A stretch of DNA of 64,000 nucleotides, from contig NW_019091496.1 in NCBI RefSeq assembly GCF_001949145.1, forward strand, positions 579,221 through 643,220, read 5' to 3'. The notes under the pieces were generated by a model. It ran no database searches. It was not told where the DNA came from and saw nothing but the letters and a program-made list of their open reading frames with translations. Below are positions 22,101 through 60,587 of the stretch, one piece after another (the stretch's first letter is position 1; each line of letters begins with the position of its first letter). This DNA comes from Acanthaster planci. Its lineage: Eukaryota; Echinodermata; Asteroidea; Valvatida; Acanthasteridae. The translations under genes were made by a program, and so were the position numbers.

Positions 22101-25100
22101 GAGGAAAAATTACTTGCCGATCATACATAACCATTTCATGCCTGATATCAATCATTACAGTGCATGGTTACAATAGGCAGTAGAGCGGAAGCCCTCTTTT
22201 GGAACTTGGACTCAAACTGTAGAAGGAAGAGATTTTTTGTTTACTTACTCTGAGATCTCCCGTGCCTGGGAAATACTCTCCATACTTGTGGAATGATACT
22301 GTCATAACTCTGTCCGTTGTGTAGAATGCTTCCTCCACTCCATCCCCATGGTGTATGTCAATGTCAATGTAAAGGACACGTTGGTGATATCTGTCAAAAA
22401 CAAGAATTTACAAAAAAAAATCAAATTACTGCCCTTGCTAGTGGAGATCGCCAAAAGGAACACATTGCTTTGCCAAAGGTCAGCTGTAATTTTAATTCGT
22501 CATTTTGAAGGATTTGCCAGTTTTACTTTTGTAATTTCCCACATCAACCTACAAATTGTATTCAGGAAAATATGAAAGGGCTGCGTAGCACCTAATCAGA
22601 ATATTGACAAAAATATAATTATACAATCAGTGCTATGAATTATCATATTTCCGAGCTTTCGGTAACTGGGTACCTTAATGAGGGCAAGCAGATTCAGGTG
22701 TAGAAATGAATCTGCTTGCCCTGACGAACATGACAAAGGTACCCAGTTACCAGAAGCTCAGCAATAAGATAATTCAAAGCACTGATTGTATAATTAGACT
22801 TTTACAAACTGTAATCACTGGCAAAAATAACTACCTGAAAATGTCACCAAAAACTACAACATAGAAATATGCTTGCTTAGATAATAATACACATCAAGTA
22901 ACCCCAAACCTTGTCTATGATATTCATTCACCAACTGAAGCTCACAAGTCAGTCACAAAAAAGTCCACTTACTTCAGAAGTTCAAGGATGGCCAGTACAA
23001 TATCATTCACATAACAGAATCCCGATGCCTCTGACTTCTTGGCATGATGAAGACCACCAGCCCAGTTGACGGCGATATCTGTCTGTTGTTTATTGAGCTT
23101 CACTGCCCCAGCAACAGAGCCACCACCAGACAGTTGACAGAACTCGTACAACCCATCAAAGACAGGACAATCCTCTCCAACATTGACTGGAATGACAAAC
23201 AGGACACATCAATTTCAAAAACCCACTTCAACATCCAAGACACTTTAATTCCCCAAATCCCACACTGTGTATTAAATCGCAGGGACATGATGTGAAATGC
23301 ACAGAGTCACTGATGTTGTTGAACAGCCCTCTGTACTTTCTGTTTGAGCCTTCCCATGGTGCTTAATAGTGGACTGTGGGTCCCACTGGCTCCGTAGAGA
23401 AGTACATATCGTTGTGTGCTCGGCAAAAGGTCGTAAGTGCACTTACGACTGTGTACCAGGAAGCATGATCACAGTAGAAAAAATGTTCCCGGTAAAAGGG
23501 TGTAAGAAACACACTCTCTTTATTTAGTAAAAACAGATAAAATTTAGTACAAAATCAACACAGGCTGTGCAAAAAGCAACCTTTTAACAACTTATCAAAT
23601 GACTTGGGAAATTATTTTGGAACTATTTGCCAAGAAATCTTTACATTTCATTAAAATAAAAGTTGCATACATACGTCCTTTTGCCGGGAAAATTTCTTTT
23701 GGCAGCGATTATGGTTCCAGGCAAAAGGTCGTAAGAGCTTACAACCTTCTTCCAGGCACACAATGATATGTTAACAAAGTGGGGTGTCATCAGTGCAAAG
23801 GCCTATTGGCCTGGAGCAAGAGCATCCTCCCCCACTGGCTGAAAAGAGCTTTGTAGGTGGGGAGTGTTCATTTTGTTGATGGCGACACAATCACAATGTG
23901 TGCATGTGAACCAGTGAAGTGCAGTTCCCACGAAAGGAGCCTCCGTTAACAGAAAAATTGTGCCCTCTCTTGGTCCAGCTCGGGGCACATTAACAACATG
24001 GGGATATCAGGCCCATGTGGATGAAGAGATGCTTGGCTCTAAATATTTTTATGGATTTTGGGGTTAGGTAGGACTTCTCTCTGAAATCATCCTGCGTTCA
24101 ATTACTAACTAAAACTGACCAAAGAAAATGATGAAAGGTAACAGGAAATAACTGGTTGCGAAATCTACTGCAAAATCAAATCCTTATAAAAATTCAGCTA
24201 AATACAAAGATTTGTTTGAATGCCAGACATCATTTTGGAAGTGATTATTGTGGCTAGAAACAGGATGGAAACTGAAATCTGTGACTGCCTCATCATACAA
24301 CTTACATCTCTGCATCTGTTTGGTGTACTCAGACATATTGTCTGGTCTGATGGTGCGAAGGAATTTGATATAGTCATCGCTGTGGTACTTTGTCATCTCT
24401 TCCATCACAGCCTTATGGGGTCTCTGCATGGTTGAACAGGGATCAAAAATCACTCAATACTTTTAAATGCTTTGACAATCCATCACTGGCCCTACCAGTT
24501 CTAAATCCTCCGATAGGCGTAAGGTTGAGGCTTATTCAGATGTGGCACAGTTCTGAACGATTTGCTGAAGTCTAGAATGGAATAAAGTGTGTTGATCAGC
24601 AGAACTTCATTCTATGTTTTTTATAATTATTCATAAAAAGTATGATGGAACAAGTCTACTCACAGATTAGTCAATTTAGCAGAACCCTTAACTTGGTATG
24701 TTTCATTAACAAATGCATCCAAGACACAGTCGAAGTGTGGCAAGTAAGTGTGCAAAATATGGTGTGCAAAATATTTAAATATCTAAAATAGTTCAAGCAT
24801 GCCACGCAAATACTATGGATGCAAGATCCTTATTCTGTAATTAATATAAACCCTTATAACTACGCTAATCAATTCAAAATGAAAACACTTTCTTCACAAA
24901 CAGATACTTTTCCTAACTCACTGAGCAAATTCAGAAAGTCTCAATTAATTTGCATTTCTTTCCATCTGTACTCACATAGATTTCCATTTTGCGGTACAAG
25001 CCATAGTTAAGGATGAGGTTGTGTGTCATGCGAATCCGATGTGGTTTCATAGGATGACCTTGTCCATAGTAATAGTTTCCCACGTCGCCTGGAAAACACA

Positions 25101-26892
25101 AAATGCAGCCAATTACAAAATACCTTTCAAACAACTGACACAAGGTCTGTCTGTTGGCACACATGTAATTTGCATGCTGCGTATTAAACAAAGTAGTTTC
25201 TGATGTACATGTATCCAAAGAACATTCAACATTGCACATTTTGACCATATTTTACATAATCTAGGCCACATGATAGGCTACTAGTGGGCTTTTCTGTCTC
25301 TCTGTCATGACATGTATGCTCACGCATTGGTATAAATTCCACTACTTATGCCAAACAAGGGCAGCTATAGTTACTATTCCTAATCATCAATTTGTTTTTA
25401 AAAAGTATTTACAGTTTGCATGTACATGCACTGGTAAATTCAAGGGATCCAAAATCACATTTTACGCCCCAACCACAGCATCAGTCCCAACTATAGTTGG
25501 GCCCATCCCAACCAGAGTGCAATAGTTGGGCTGGCCCAACTATAGCACGGAGGTCAGTGTGCACGTGCCCAGCATATGCCAAAGCCATATTGTTTATAGT
25601 GTCATGTCGTAGATGAAATACCATATTTTAAATGAATTGTGTCAAGTGTGAGATGCATAAACTTGGATAAGGTTGAGAAATTTTCCACAGAAATTGGTAT
25701 ACAATGGTTGGGCCAGCACTACAGTCAGGACTCTCCCAGCTATAGTTGGGACAAATCCTATGGTTGGGGCGTAAAAACTCTATCAACTTAAAAACATGAA
25801 CACGTGTATATGACAACTGATTCATTACATTTTAGCTTGAAATCTTAACACAATTGTGTTTAAACATGTAGCAACACTCTAAAGTCAAAAAGTGGCAGAC
25901 TGGTCAGTTACCAAACCATGTAGGCCCTAGCATCTAAATCAAAATCAAAATAAAAATGAAAAACAAATACATACAAGTAGGTATTTAGCATTATATATCA
26001 TGAGAACTCCACAAGGTTAACAGAGCAAAAACAGGACAGCCAGAAAGTTTACTGAAAATTTACAATTTAATTACATACGCCTATTCAAAATGTTACCTAG
26101 GCCTATGCTATGTACATAATTTCCTGAACAGGATATTTACTGGATAATACAACTGGTAATGACTGGCATGAGTGGTAAATTATTTGGCTGTCAAGCCTAT
26201 ACGAATAAATATAGGCCTATCACTTGAAGGGACAATGAAGAAATAACTAGTACTAGGCAGGCCTACAAGGCTACATCCCAAAAGCTGTGAACTCACATGT
26301 GTGAACTCACATGCAACTGGGAATTTAGAAAACTAGGAATTCAAATTGAAAATTGCAATCCCCATTACTACAACTTGCAAGTTACGTTTAGGCTGATTTG
26401 ATGTTATGGTCGTGAAATAGAACTAAAAAAAGCTAGGAAATCAGCTGATCTGAGGAAAAGGTGCATGCCTGATTGAACTTCAAGAAGTAATATGCAACCA
26501 GTCTTCTAAATCCATTCTTAATCATTTTAACCCCAAAGTAGGCCTGCACTACAAGTTTTTCATGTCAGTCTTTCAGAACCATACATTTCTGAGCTGGGTA
26601 TGGTCTTGTCACGCTCTCCGGAAAAATGATAGTGATTATTCAAATAAGCGTACACATGGAACAAATGGGGGAAGGGCACCATACTATCATTNCAAGGCCG
26701 GTCATTTTTGACACAGCTCAGGTACGTTGAAAAACAAAGCGAAATTTCCGGCCATTTCACACTAAATTTACTCCAAATTGATCTACAACGTTCTACAGAG
26801 TGTATGAAAACACTCTGGATAATTTAAGAAGCCGTATTTAGCTTACCGTCATAATAGTAGCACACTCTTTTCTTGGAACCAGTGGACGCCAT
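15965..26892 (-). CDS. HDAC1: Class I histone deacetylase (HDAC1/2 type), complete
   Basis: Zinc-dependent nuclear lysine deacetylase, catalytic core of Sin3, NuRD and CoREST complexes. Twelve exons join in frame on the minus strand: 26847-26892, 24976-25088, 24306-24423, 22973-23186, 22249-22390, 21145-21237, 20657-20765, 20067-20207, 19689-19797, 18916-19196, 18487-18601, 15965-16160. Product about 558 residues, against 482-488 for human HDAC1/2. Seen: start [16 protein letters not shown]; catalytic histidines in [14 protein letters not shown]; the tunnel [20 protein letters not shown]; metal ligands in the same region and in [14 protein letters not shown]; the transition-state tyrosine in GGGGYTIRN. 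The tail keeps the CK2-type acidic site [16 protein letters not shown], then a lysine/glutamate- and proline-rich extension. The start is chosen because MxxTxxxKVCYYYDG is the family's usual N-terminus. Confidence 0.97.
16161..18486. other. HDAC intron 11
   Basis: 2.3 kb between the last two tail exons. It contains a 79-bp foldback (18041-18119) and a stretch at about 16430-16570 in which two similar segments occur (ATTGGCCCAGAATGATCACA and ATTGGTCGCGAATTGATCAC), probably an old repeat. No extra exon recognised. Confidence 0.5.
18041..18119. repeat. 79-bp foldback repeat
   Basis: Left arm GGGTCCATGGGTTTTGAACA and right arm ending ACAAAACACCATGGACCC are inverted copies around CCTCGGCTTCGCCTTG. 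A complete small hairpin-forming repeat in HDAC intron 11. Confidence 0.75.
18487..18601 (-). CDS. HDAC1: HDAC exon 11 (tail)
   Basis: Acceptor TGTGAAG, donor GTAATT. Encodes the charged stretch [16 protein letters not shown] and then [17 protein letters not shown]. It is not conserved motif sequence; it is supported by matching phases with exons 10 and 12. Confidence 0.8.
18916..19196 (-). CDS. HDAC1: HDAC exon 10
   Basis: Acceptor CATCACAG, donor GTAAGT. Encodes [19 protein letters not shown], the acidic stretch [17 protein letters not shown], the CK2-type serines in [13 protein letters not shown] and a basic patch HRRKRQR. The DNA is distinctly GC-rich compared with its surroundings. Leaves in phase 1. 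Confidence 0.95.
19689..19797 (-). CDS. HDAC1: HDAC exon 9
   Basis: Acceptor CTTTGCAG, donor GTAGGT. Encodes [20 protein letters not shown] and [14 protein letters not shown], the end of the catalytic fold. Leaves in phase 2. Confidence 0.95.
20067..20207 (-). CDS. HDAC1: HDAC exon 8
   Basis: Acceptor TGAACAG, donor GTAAGT. Encodes [20 protein letters not shown] and [17 protein letters not shown], with the catalytic tyrosine. Leaves in phase 1. Confidence 0.96.
20409..20602. mobile_element. Foldback element with GGGGCCAATTT ends
   Basis: Left end GGGGCCAATTTAATTGAGCT and right end rc GGGGCCAATTTCATAGAGCC are about 26-bp inverted repeats, followed by GCTTAAGCA. Lies in HDAC intron 7. Related pieces occur at 38087-38165 and 39240-39286. 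I recall this end sequence as common in echinoderm DNA, but cannot check that. Confidence 0.75.
20657..20765 (-). CDS. HDAC1: HDAC exon 7
   Basis: Acceptor CTTCAG, donor GTAAGA. Encodes [20 protein letters not shown] and [16 protein letters not shown], with the third zinc-ligand aspartate in GADSLSGDR. Leaves in phase 1. Confidence 0.96.
21145..21237 (-). CDS. HDAC1: HDAC exon 6
   Basis: Acceptor CCTACAG, donor GTAAGT. Encodes [20 protein letters not shown] to YEHIFKP. Exactly 31 codons, so skipping it would keep the frame. Confidence 0.96.
21334..21728. mobile_element. TTAA/CCCTAACC element with internal CTCAATCCTCCAAAAT repeats
   Basis: The right end is GAGGACTGAGGAGGGTTAGGG-TTAA (TTAA at 21725-21728); the decayed left end is TTAGCTCTAACCCCCTCAG. 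The phrase CTCAATCCTCCAAAAT recurs four times inside. Lies in HDAC intron 5 and shares its right TTAA with the next element. Confidence 0.65.
21725..21906. mobile_element. TTAA-flanked element sharing a target site with its neighbour
   Basis: TTAA-CCCTAACTCTC at the left and ATCATTAGGG-TTAA at the right. The left TTAA is the same four bases that end the preceding element, so the two are inserted back to back. Confidence 0.65.
22249..22390 (-). CDS. HDAC1: HDAC exon 5
   Basis: Acceptor TTTGACAG, donor GTAAGT. Encodes [20 protein letters not shown], holding the two metal ligands DxH, then [17 protein letters not shown]. Leaves in phase 0. Confidence 0.96.
22615..22796. mobile_element. Near-perfect 182-bp palindromic foldback element
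   Basis: Almost the whole element is one hairpin: ATACAATCAGTGCTATGAAT on the left against the reverse of ATTCAAAGCACTGATTGTAT on the right, then GGTAACTGGGTACC arms and the inner arms GGGCAAGCAGATTCA / TGAATCTGCTTGCCC. Lies in HDAC intron 4. Confidence 0.85.
22973..23186 (-). CDS. HDAC1: HDAC exon 4
   Basis: Acceptor ATTCCAG, donor GTAAGT. Encodes [20 protein letters not shown], then the glycine-rich [12 protein letters not shown] and the pocket segment [20 protein letters not shown]. Leaves in phase 2. Confidence 0.96.
23404..23771. mobile_element. Inverted-repeat element with nested palindromes
   Basis: Ends ACATATCGTTGTGTGC and (reversed) ACATATCATTGTGTGC, then shared GGCAAAAGGTCGTAAG. 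A second inverted pair lies inside: TTCCCGGTAAAAGG at about 23487 and CCTTTTGCCGGGAA at about 23677. Lies in HDAC intron 3. Confidence 0.75.
24306..24423 (-). CDS. HDAC1: HDAC exon 3
   Basis: Acceptor CATGCAG, donor GTAAGT. Encodes [20 protein letters not shown] and the inhibitor-pocket rim aspartate in RPDNMSEY. Leaves in phase 1. Confidence 0.96.
24976..25088 (-). CDS. HDAC1: HDAC exon 2
   Basis: Acceptor TTTTCCAG, donor GTGAGT. Encodes [20 protein letters not shown] through [23 protein letters not shown] is the N-terminal signature of class I enzymes. Leaves in phase 0. Confidence 0.96.
25461..25774. mobile_element. Inverted-repeat element with TTTACGCCCCAACCA ends
   Basis: The right end is GGTTGGGGCGTAAA, the reverse of the left TTTACGCCCCAACC. 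The arms continue with GTCCCAACTATAG on both sides. The interior repeats CCCAACTATAGTTGGG-like palindromes. Lies in HDAC intron 1. Confidence 0.8.
26436..26472. repeat. Dispersed repeat fragment (AATCAGCTGATCTGAGG family)
   Basis: GAAATCAGCTGATCTGAGGA then AAAGGTGCATGCCTGA. Longer copies occur at 32175-32256 and 62103-62182. Located in HDAC intron 1. Confidence 0.65.
26847..26892 (-). CDS. HDAC1: HDAC exon 1 with start codon
   Basis: Encodes [15 protein letters not shown] plus the first base of a glycine codon; donor GTAAGC. It is separated from exon 2 by a 1.76-kb intron that holds an inverted-repeat element. Confidence 0.95.
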
Positions 26893-29800
26893 GCCGTTGG
26901 GATATTCGTCGACTCGCGGTACTCGAACAATACAAAAAAAGTATACAGCATTCACTGGTAACCGTTACCAGGAAGGAATGTGTGAAGACTCTTGCACAGT
27001 ACCAGTTATTGCGGGACTAGTCTCATCTCATTTCGTATATGTAAGTTTGACCACCTACGCGTGCTGAACGGTGGTCGATTAGCAGTCCTGTAAAAGTTTC
27101 ATGGAAATTGTTTTATATGCATGTTGATGAAATTTCCAAGTTTGCACCAGGGAGATATAGATAGACACTTTGAAATTTGTTTTGCACTTTTTTTTATTTG
27201 ATGAGATATCGGAGGAGACAAAAAAATGGCAATGATGAAAACCAATGTTTTAAATTTAGAAGAATGTCTGCAATGAAAACTAGAATGACGTTTGCATTGC
27301 AAAAAATGTAGTAACAACTTGCCACCAGAAAGAAATCCTCTGAAACTTTGGAAGAACAAGTTGTGGCTACTTGTTCCCACCTCGGCTGCTATTATATCTT
27401 CCTGTTCTCTAGTACATGTACACTGTACGTCTGTACTGTAGCTGTGTTTTGCAGGCAGGGTAACCTGGCGCCCTCTATCGCCGACTTGAGGTCGCTTCGC
27501 GCGGATTTCACGACTTTGATCAGTAACTCACCTAAAATGAATACCTAAAATGAGTACATGTTTAGCCAATTCATAAAATTTTCCATCAAGAAGCTAAAAA
27601 AATAGAAATCCAAAACTAATCGACTGACGTTACAGAGAGTGCCGTCATGAACTAGGCCTACCTTTATTGAAAGTTTTGAAGCCAGAGTTAAAGTTGTTAT
27701 TTTTCACAACTCGGAAAAATGCATTAATCAACAATGAAATATTTCAATATGCTTCGAATTTCGTGATTAGTGAGAAATTTAGAAACGTGAAAGCTTTTCT
27801 TGTCCCTTACATTCGACTACATGCAGTTGACGTTGCGTTCAGGGAAGCTTGCTAATCATGATGAAAATATTTAGATATTTGAATTTTCAGTGAAACGGTA
27901 TAATCTACGCCAATTATTAGAGGCGATGTGTTACATACTGGCAAGTGTTGCCGATTTCGATTACTGACTCGGAGGTCCGAGTCGCAGTTATTTTTTTGCC
28001 TAAGACTTGACTTGGACAAATTACTTGTGACTTGACTTGGGAGAAAACGATTTGTCGTTTTTCAGTTGTCTGCATGCATATTTACAATAAAGGCCTAAGG
28101 GAAATCACCTTTATGTTTAATTTTCCCGATATTATTGCCGACACCATCTGAACTTCATTTTACTAAATGGAAATACCGAAGGACTTTTCACCGTTGGGAA
28201 TCGCCTTAGTTGTACTCAAAGATGGAGTTCTTTATTTTCCTTAATAATGAACTACTACTATTACTAACGCAATCGGCGGCGTCATGATCATCAGAGATTT
28301 TAAAACGTAAAAAAGAAATGTAGGCTACCCCGGGTGTCAAGAAAAGAACGAATAAGCCCTCGTCACAATAACACATTCATTGGCCTACTTTTTAGATAAA
28401 GTGGTCTTTGCGAATAAAGCATTACTACTATTAGGGACTAATCCAATGGGTTTAAATTACAGCTTCCATAACACCTGTTTTGTAGTTTTCAATTGCCACA
28501 AAATCAGGTAAAATAGCTTATATTTATATGCAAATTAAAATGCCTCATATTCATATGCAGATTAAGCTGAAATGCTTTTGGCATGTATAGCACAGGAAAA
28601 ATCAATAAACGTGCGCCTTGCCAGGTGGCAAGATTAACAAAGGTCGTAGACGTGAACGAATCCATAAAAAGTATTAACAGACATGACAGAAGAAAAGTCC
28701 ACGTTTCGAGAATTTGAAACCTGGAACGACCACCAACACCATGACCGGGCAAGAACATATAGATTGTAGCATAGGCCTAGGTTAGGTCATAACAGAAAAT
28801 AGGCTAGCTGTTTCTCATCTCCATATAAAGCCAAAGTATCTATAATTATTACTTACCAAATGTGCAGGTTGGCGCGGACGTACATGTACTTGACCGATAC
28901 AGATGTGCCAAGTTGGAAGTTGATCCAAAGTTAGGCCTAACTTGTTTTCGCAGCAACTCGCGTCCAAGTTGATTTTCAACTTCTCAAGAGGACAATTAGC
29001 ACTATTTTATGGTTTCTCCAGCAACATGATAACATTACTGCATTCATTTCTACGTTTTCCAGGTACATGGAGGACAGCTAAATTTGCCATCCTCCAAGGT
29101 AGAGATTCTTCAGTAGTCCAGTTACGGGAACCCAGAGTCCCACACGGACAGTAGTATTTTATGCCTAGCTCCATCTGGGTGAATGACGCCAGGTGCCCCC
29201 AACGTTGATGCATGTTTGTCCCTCACGCTGTGAACTTCATAAAAGTTGGGAATAAAGCTAGCACAGTCTTAGCAACATAATCCTCTTCAGACACGCTCAT
29301 TGTCAAACTACAACAGAAAATAACTGAACATGGCTCAAAAGCGAAAAATTCACTTTTTGTGCAGGGTGAAACTTTGCATTGTCGATGCCGAAAGTTGCTC
29401 TGTTCAAAATGAGCTAAAGCGAGCAGCGCAGACGACCGATGGCCTGGGCGATTCACTCACGTCTGTAACCTTACGCACTTGCCCTTCCATCACATTTTCT
29501 GCACATCATGAAATATTGTGGAATATAATTCCCAACTAGGCGAATGCCATATCAGCATAACTGTAAAAAATACGGGCAACAACATCCTCTACAGCAAGCT
29601 ATTCTTTTAAATTCCAGCAAAGAGGCGTCCTATTTATTTTGAAGTTTAACAGGCGTGGAAGGATATTATACAAAAATGTGAGAAGCAATATAAATCAGTC
29701 ACTTTTTCATTGGACAAAAGTATCGGAACTTTGCTATGATTGGCAGATATGCACCTGTCAAAACAGCTTTTGGCACGGAAGTCTTGATTCAAGTACATCT

Positions 29801-31791
29801 TGAAAAGACTTGATTCAAGTCGTTAAATTGCAAAAGGGACGACGGCCTTCTAATTCGTATGACAGCACAACTACAGCGAGCGCCGTGTCAAATCTTTGGA
29901 TGGAATACATGTAACTTGCATTGGTACAGAAACCTCACCACAAAACTAGAACTGTTATGGTGAACAATTTCTAAAAATGACAAGCACATGCTGACTAGCA
30001 ATTTTTATTTCAGTGTCCAAAGGTGCTCAAGCACCCCCCATGATTTGGATGGATTTGTCCCCCACCCATATCTTCCAAAACTGTAGTTTCAGAGTACATT
30101 ACTGATTTGTTAAGAAGATTAAAAACACAAAAAAAAAAAGCACCGTGTTCCCCCCCTGAATGTAACTCATCTTTTCATTGTCAGCCCGACATCACCATGC
30201 AGATACACCATGCTTCATCAAAGTTTAACAATAAAATCAGCTAATTCTGAATGTTTGGCTTCGCCCCTTCCCAACCCCTTCCCCCTCCTGCTTCCTAAGT
30301 GTTTTTATTTACTGATTCTAGAACGCAATGATGTGAAATAATTAGACCCATATGCACATTATTTCATTTCTCCATATTGCTTTACACAGGTTTAATTTAA
30401 ACTCACTGATCACATAATTATAGTACAAATGCTTTCTTTTTTGAGAAACATATTAATAATTCATACAATCACAATCAACCATGGTGAACATACAGGGACA
30501 AGCACTCTAGATGTGCACCAGTGGCGTAGTAGGCTTGGGGGCGGGAAGAAGAGTTTCCACAGGGGGGCAGTTTCCCCCTTGTGTCCTCCCCCGGCTAAAT
30601 AGTCTCCGGGGGGGGAGGGGAAAGCATCTTTTCCTATTAGCTTTCAGAGGGAATGAACCAGTGCACATACAGTCAAGTAGCCAATGTACAATTAAAAATT
30701 CCAATTCTAAAAGAAGGGTGCGTGCTTTGCTTTCATCTGGGCTAACACTAACTGTTTTTTTTAGCAATATCTGTGTTGAGGATGAATAAAATACCCCTAG
30801 TTTCTAGGATGATTTTCTAAAAAAGTAATCTCTCTAGTGTAAGTATGCCAACCTTGTCATCTTCATGTTCATGTTGGGATAAAACAGGTTCACATTATGC
30901 AGGTGGAGTGAACCTTGTGTGGACTATTAAGCCAGTTCTACAAGAGGTTTCTCCTCTATGAAAAACATGTTTAGAGGTAAAATGGGGTCAGGGTTGTTGG
31001 TAGCAAAAGGAAGAGAAACAGTTGGAGAAACCATCAACAAAAATCCTGCTCAAATTAGTGTTCAAAGTCCAAGAAAATTGAGTCATTTCACAAAGTTCCC
31101 TGATTACACGAGAAGAAAGGAAAGTCCACACTGGGTACGTGAACATAGGAGTGTACATGGAAATGGGGGCGAGAGGTCTCATATATTTGGGAAACAATCC
31201 CTTTAGGATGGAGAATGCATGAATGTCCCTATGTGGGGCCATTCTACTGCCAGGAAATCCAGTCGAATCTTCTGCATGGAACTGTCTTAAATATTTACAG
31301 AAATGACCTGATTTCATTTATTATGCTCAAACTCAATTTTTCTATAAGCAACAAGAGGCATACCTACTTTCTTACGTAGGGCAAAGAAAACAGAAACTTA
31401 CTTTTTTTTCCAAAAATGACCACGACAAAAGCATCCAACTTATCACAATTAATAATAATAATTATGTACATAGTTACAAAAAGTCAATTTACTGCTCCAA
31501 TTCCCAACTCTTATAGCCTTGCTGATGTTGAGGCAAAGATTGGCCAAGGTCGACCACAGAATGAAGAAAACATTGCTACCTGTAATGTTTTGCTCACTCC
31601 CAAGGTAACAGGGCCAACGGCAAACACCTTTTCTCTTTGATAAATGTGCAGCTTTTTCAAAAGGGGGGGGGTTGAGTGAGCATGATGGTAAAATGTAGAA
31701 ATTTTGAATCTATATTGGGAGTTCTTCCCTTCACTGATGTACCGGTATACATGTATTTATAAACTCTGTATCGTAAGTGTTGTCCGAGGGC

Positions 31792-31884
31792 TTGTGGGAA
31801 AAATCCACAAGCCAACTCGGTTGGTTTCAAACCCAGGACCCCCTGCAGTTGCAGACGTCTTACCACACGACAACTGAGCATACT
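31792..31884 (-). repeat. tRNA-like segment, probable SINE head
   Basis: Read on the minus strand: GTTGTCGTGTGGTAAGACG resembles an RNA polymerase III A box, and GGGTTTGAAACC, about 30 bases on, resembles a B box (consensus GGTTCGANNCC, one mismatch). Stems are too poor for a working tRNA, so a tRNA-derived SINE or decayed tRNA is likely. Confidence 0.4.
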
Positions 31885-32174
31885 GTGGTTGGCAGGCCTT
31901 TCCGAGTCAAATGGGCAGTGGGTGCCCAATGTAAACAATAATGACATCTTAGAAAAGTTTCAATCAGAACTGAAGGAAGCAAAAATGGCATCACAAACAA
32001 ACTGACCAATATACATTGTAAAAATGCACCACACATGGGTACTGCCCAATGATTTAACAGACATTTGGCAATACTAATTATGCTGTACTTCATAAATTAT
32101 CCACAAAACAATCCAGGCATGCAACTTGGACTTTGACAAGAACAAAGAAATTCTAATCTTTACAAGACCTTTGC

Positions 32175-32256
32175 AGTGTTTTCATTTTTCAATTACATGA
32201 GCGTTCAAGTGAAAAATGAGGAAATCAGCTGATCTGAGGACAAGTTGCATGCCTGA
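32175..32256. repeat. Dispersed 82-bp repeat
   Basis: Runs from AGTGTTTTCATTTTTCAAT through ATGAGCGTTCAAGTGAAAAA to GGAAATCAGCTGATCTGAGG and TTGCATGCCTGA. It aligns over its whole length with 62103-62182 and in its second half with 26436-26472. No terminal inverted repeats, no coding. Confidence 0.75.
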
Positions 32257-33421
32257 CAATCTGATTTTGTCACACGATTTTCAACCACACAGAACAGGAA
32301 GAACATTAAACAAATGATCATAAACAGCAGCTACCAGTATGAACAAGAAAATTCAAAGACTTTTTTACAATTTGTCTCCGATATTAATTTTCATTAGACT
32401 GCAGCTTTGTGTAATCCAGTCCTGAAATTAAAAATGGAACATTGTTTCCTGAATTTTCAAAAGTGTGTTAAAAAATTAGAGCATTCCCATCAAAGATGGT
32501 GTAGAGACAGACACTGAAAACGCCAAACCCAACTTCACGCATTACTTAAAGCAGGCTCCTTTCTGGAATTACATGTAGGAATAGGTTTCAGCCTGCGGGA
32601 ACATTTTGACAGAACTGATGCTTGAGGGCAAGAGGTAATTTGCCTCCTCAGTTACACAGATCATTCACTGTACTTCCAGTTTCTTCCGTGGCGGTGGATT
32701 ATGTTAATGGAAAGTGTGCAGTGATACATCAGCAGTTACACGTACATGCCACTATGGTGCCAACATGGCAAAGGTTCTGAGTTTAACTCTGGTTGTATGT
32801 ACATGACTCTAGATTGCATACCAATTCAACACAGGTTTTAGCCTGATGCTTATGATAAGCACTAGAGGAAATCACTTATTTTCAAATCATGATGTGCTGG
32901 GCTTGTCCATTAATGAAAAATTAATGCAGCGACAAAAAAATACTCATAAGATGCTGGTGTTTTAGAAATGAAGAGTCGCTGCTGAGGCTTTTGACTCAAG
33001 TGACAACCGAGGGTCTAAGGCAGGTTTTTTAAAAGTATATGTCATGTCTACCATCCTATTTTGAAAAACCATTGTATCATTGCTTAAACGGCATGCTCGT
33101 GAGATGCTTTAACACACTATTACTGAGCAGGCAGCCATGACTGTGAATAAGCATAACGATGATTATTTTAATTGTTCAAGTTTGACATGGAATCTGTTCA
33201 TGATAGCCTTCCTTCATTGAATGGATGATGATAAAAATTAAAAGTGTTTTCTAGATGCAGTTAAAAAAAACGGATTAAAATACGATGCTGAAAATTACAA
33301 GAAATGTATATCAATCAATTGTTTTTTTACCGGGGAAAAAAAAAGGACAAAACCTAGTATTGCCAAGATGGTAGTTCCAGGCCCATCTGATCCTTTGAAT
33401 TGAGAAAGCTCAGAGTCGATG

Positions 33422-60587
<27,166 letters not shown>

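Larger units (their letters stand above)
26893..33421. other. Intergenic region upstream of HDAC and downstream of the thioesterase gene
   Basis: 6.5 kb. It should contain the HDAC promoter just above 26892 and the thioesterase 3' UTR just below 33422; neither a TATA box nor a poly(A) site can be assigned with confidence. It holds one 82-bp repeat copy, a tRNA-like element and low-complexity G-rich stretches (30530-30620). No supported gene; the short open frames lack recognisable domains. Confidence 0.55.

Noticed and set aside
26893-27060. TATA-like AT-rich words upstream of HDAC
   Set aside because: Too common in this AT-rich DNA to call a promoter without transcript starts.
30511-30789. 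Overlapping plus and minus frames of 86-92 codons
   Set aside because: Lie in a G-rich low-complexity repeat-like stretch with no domain.
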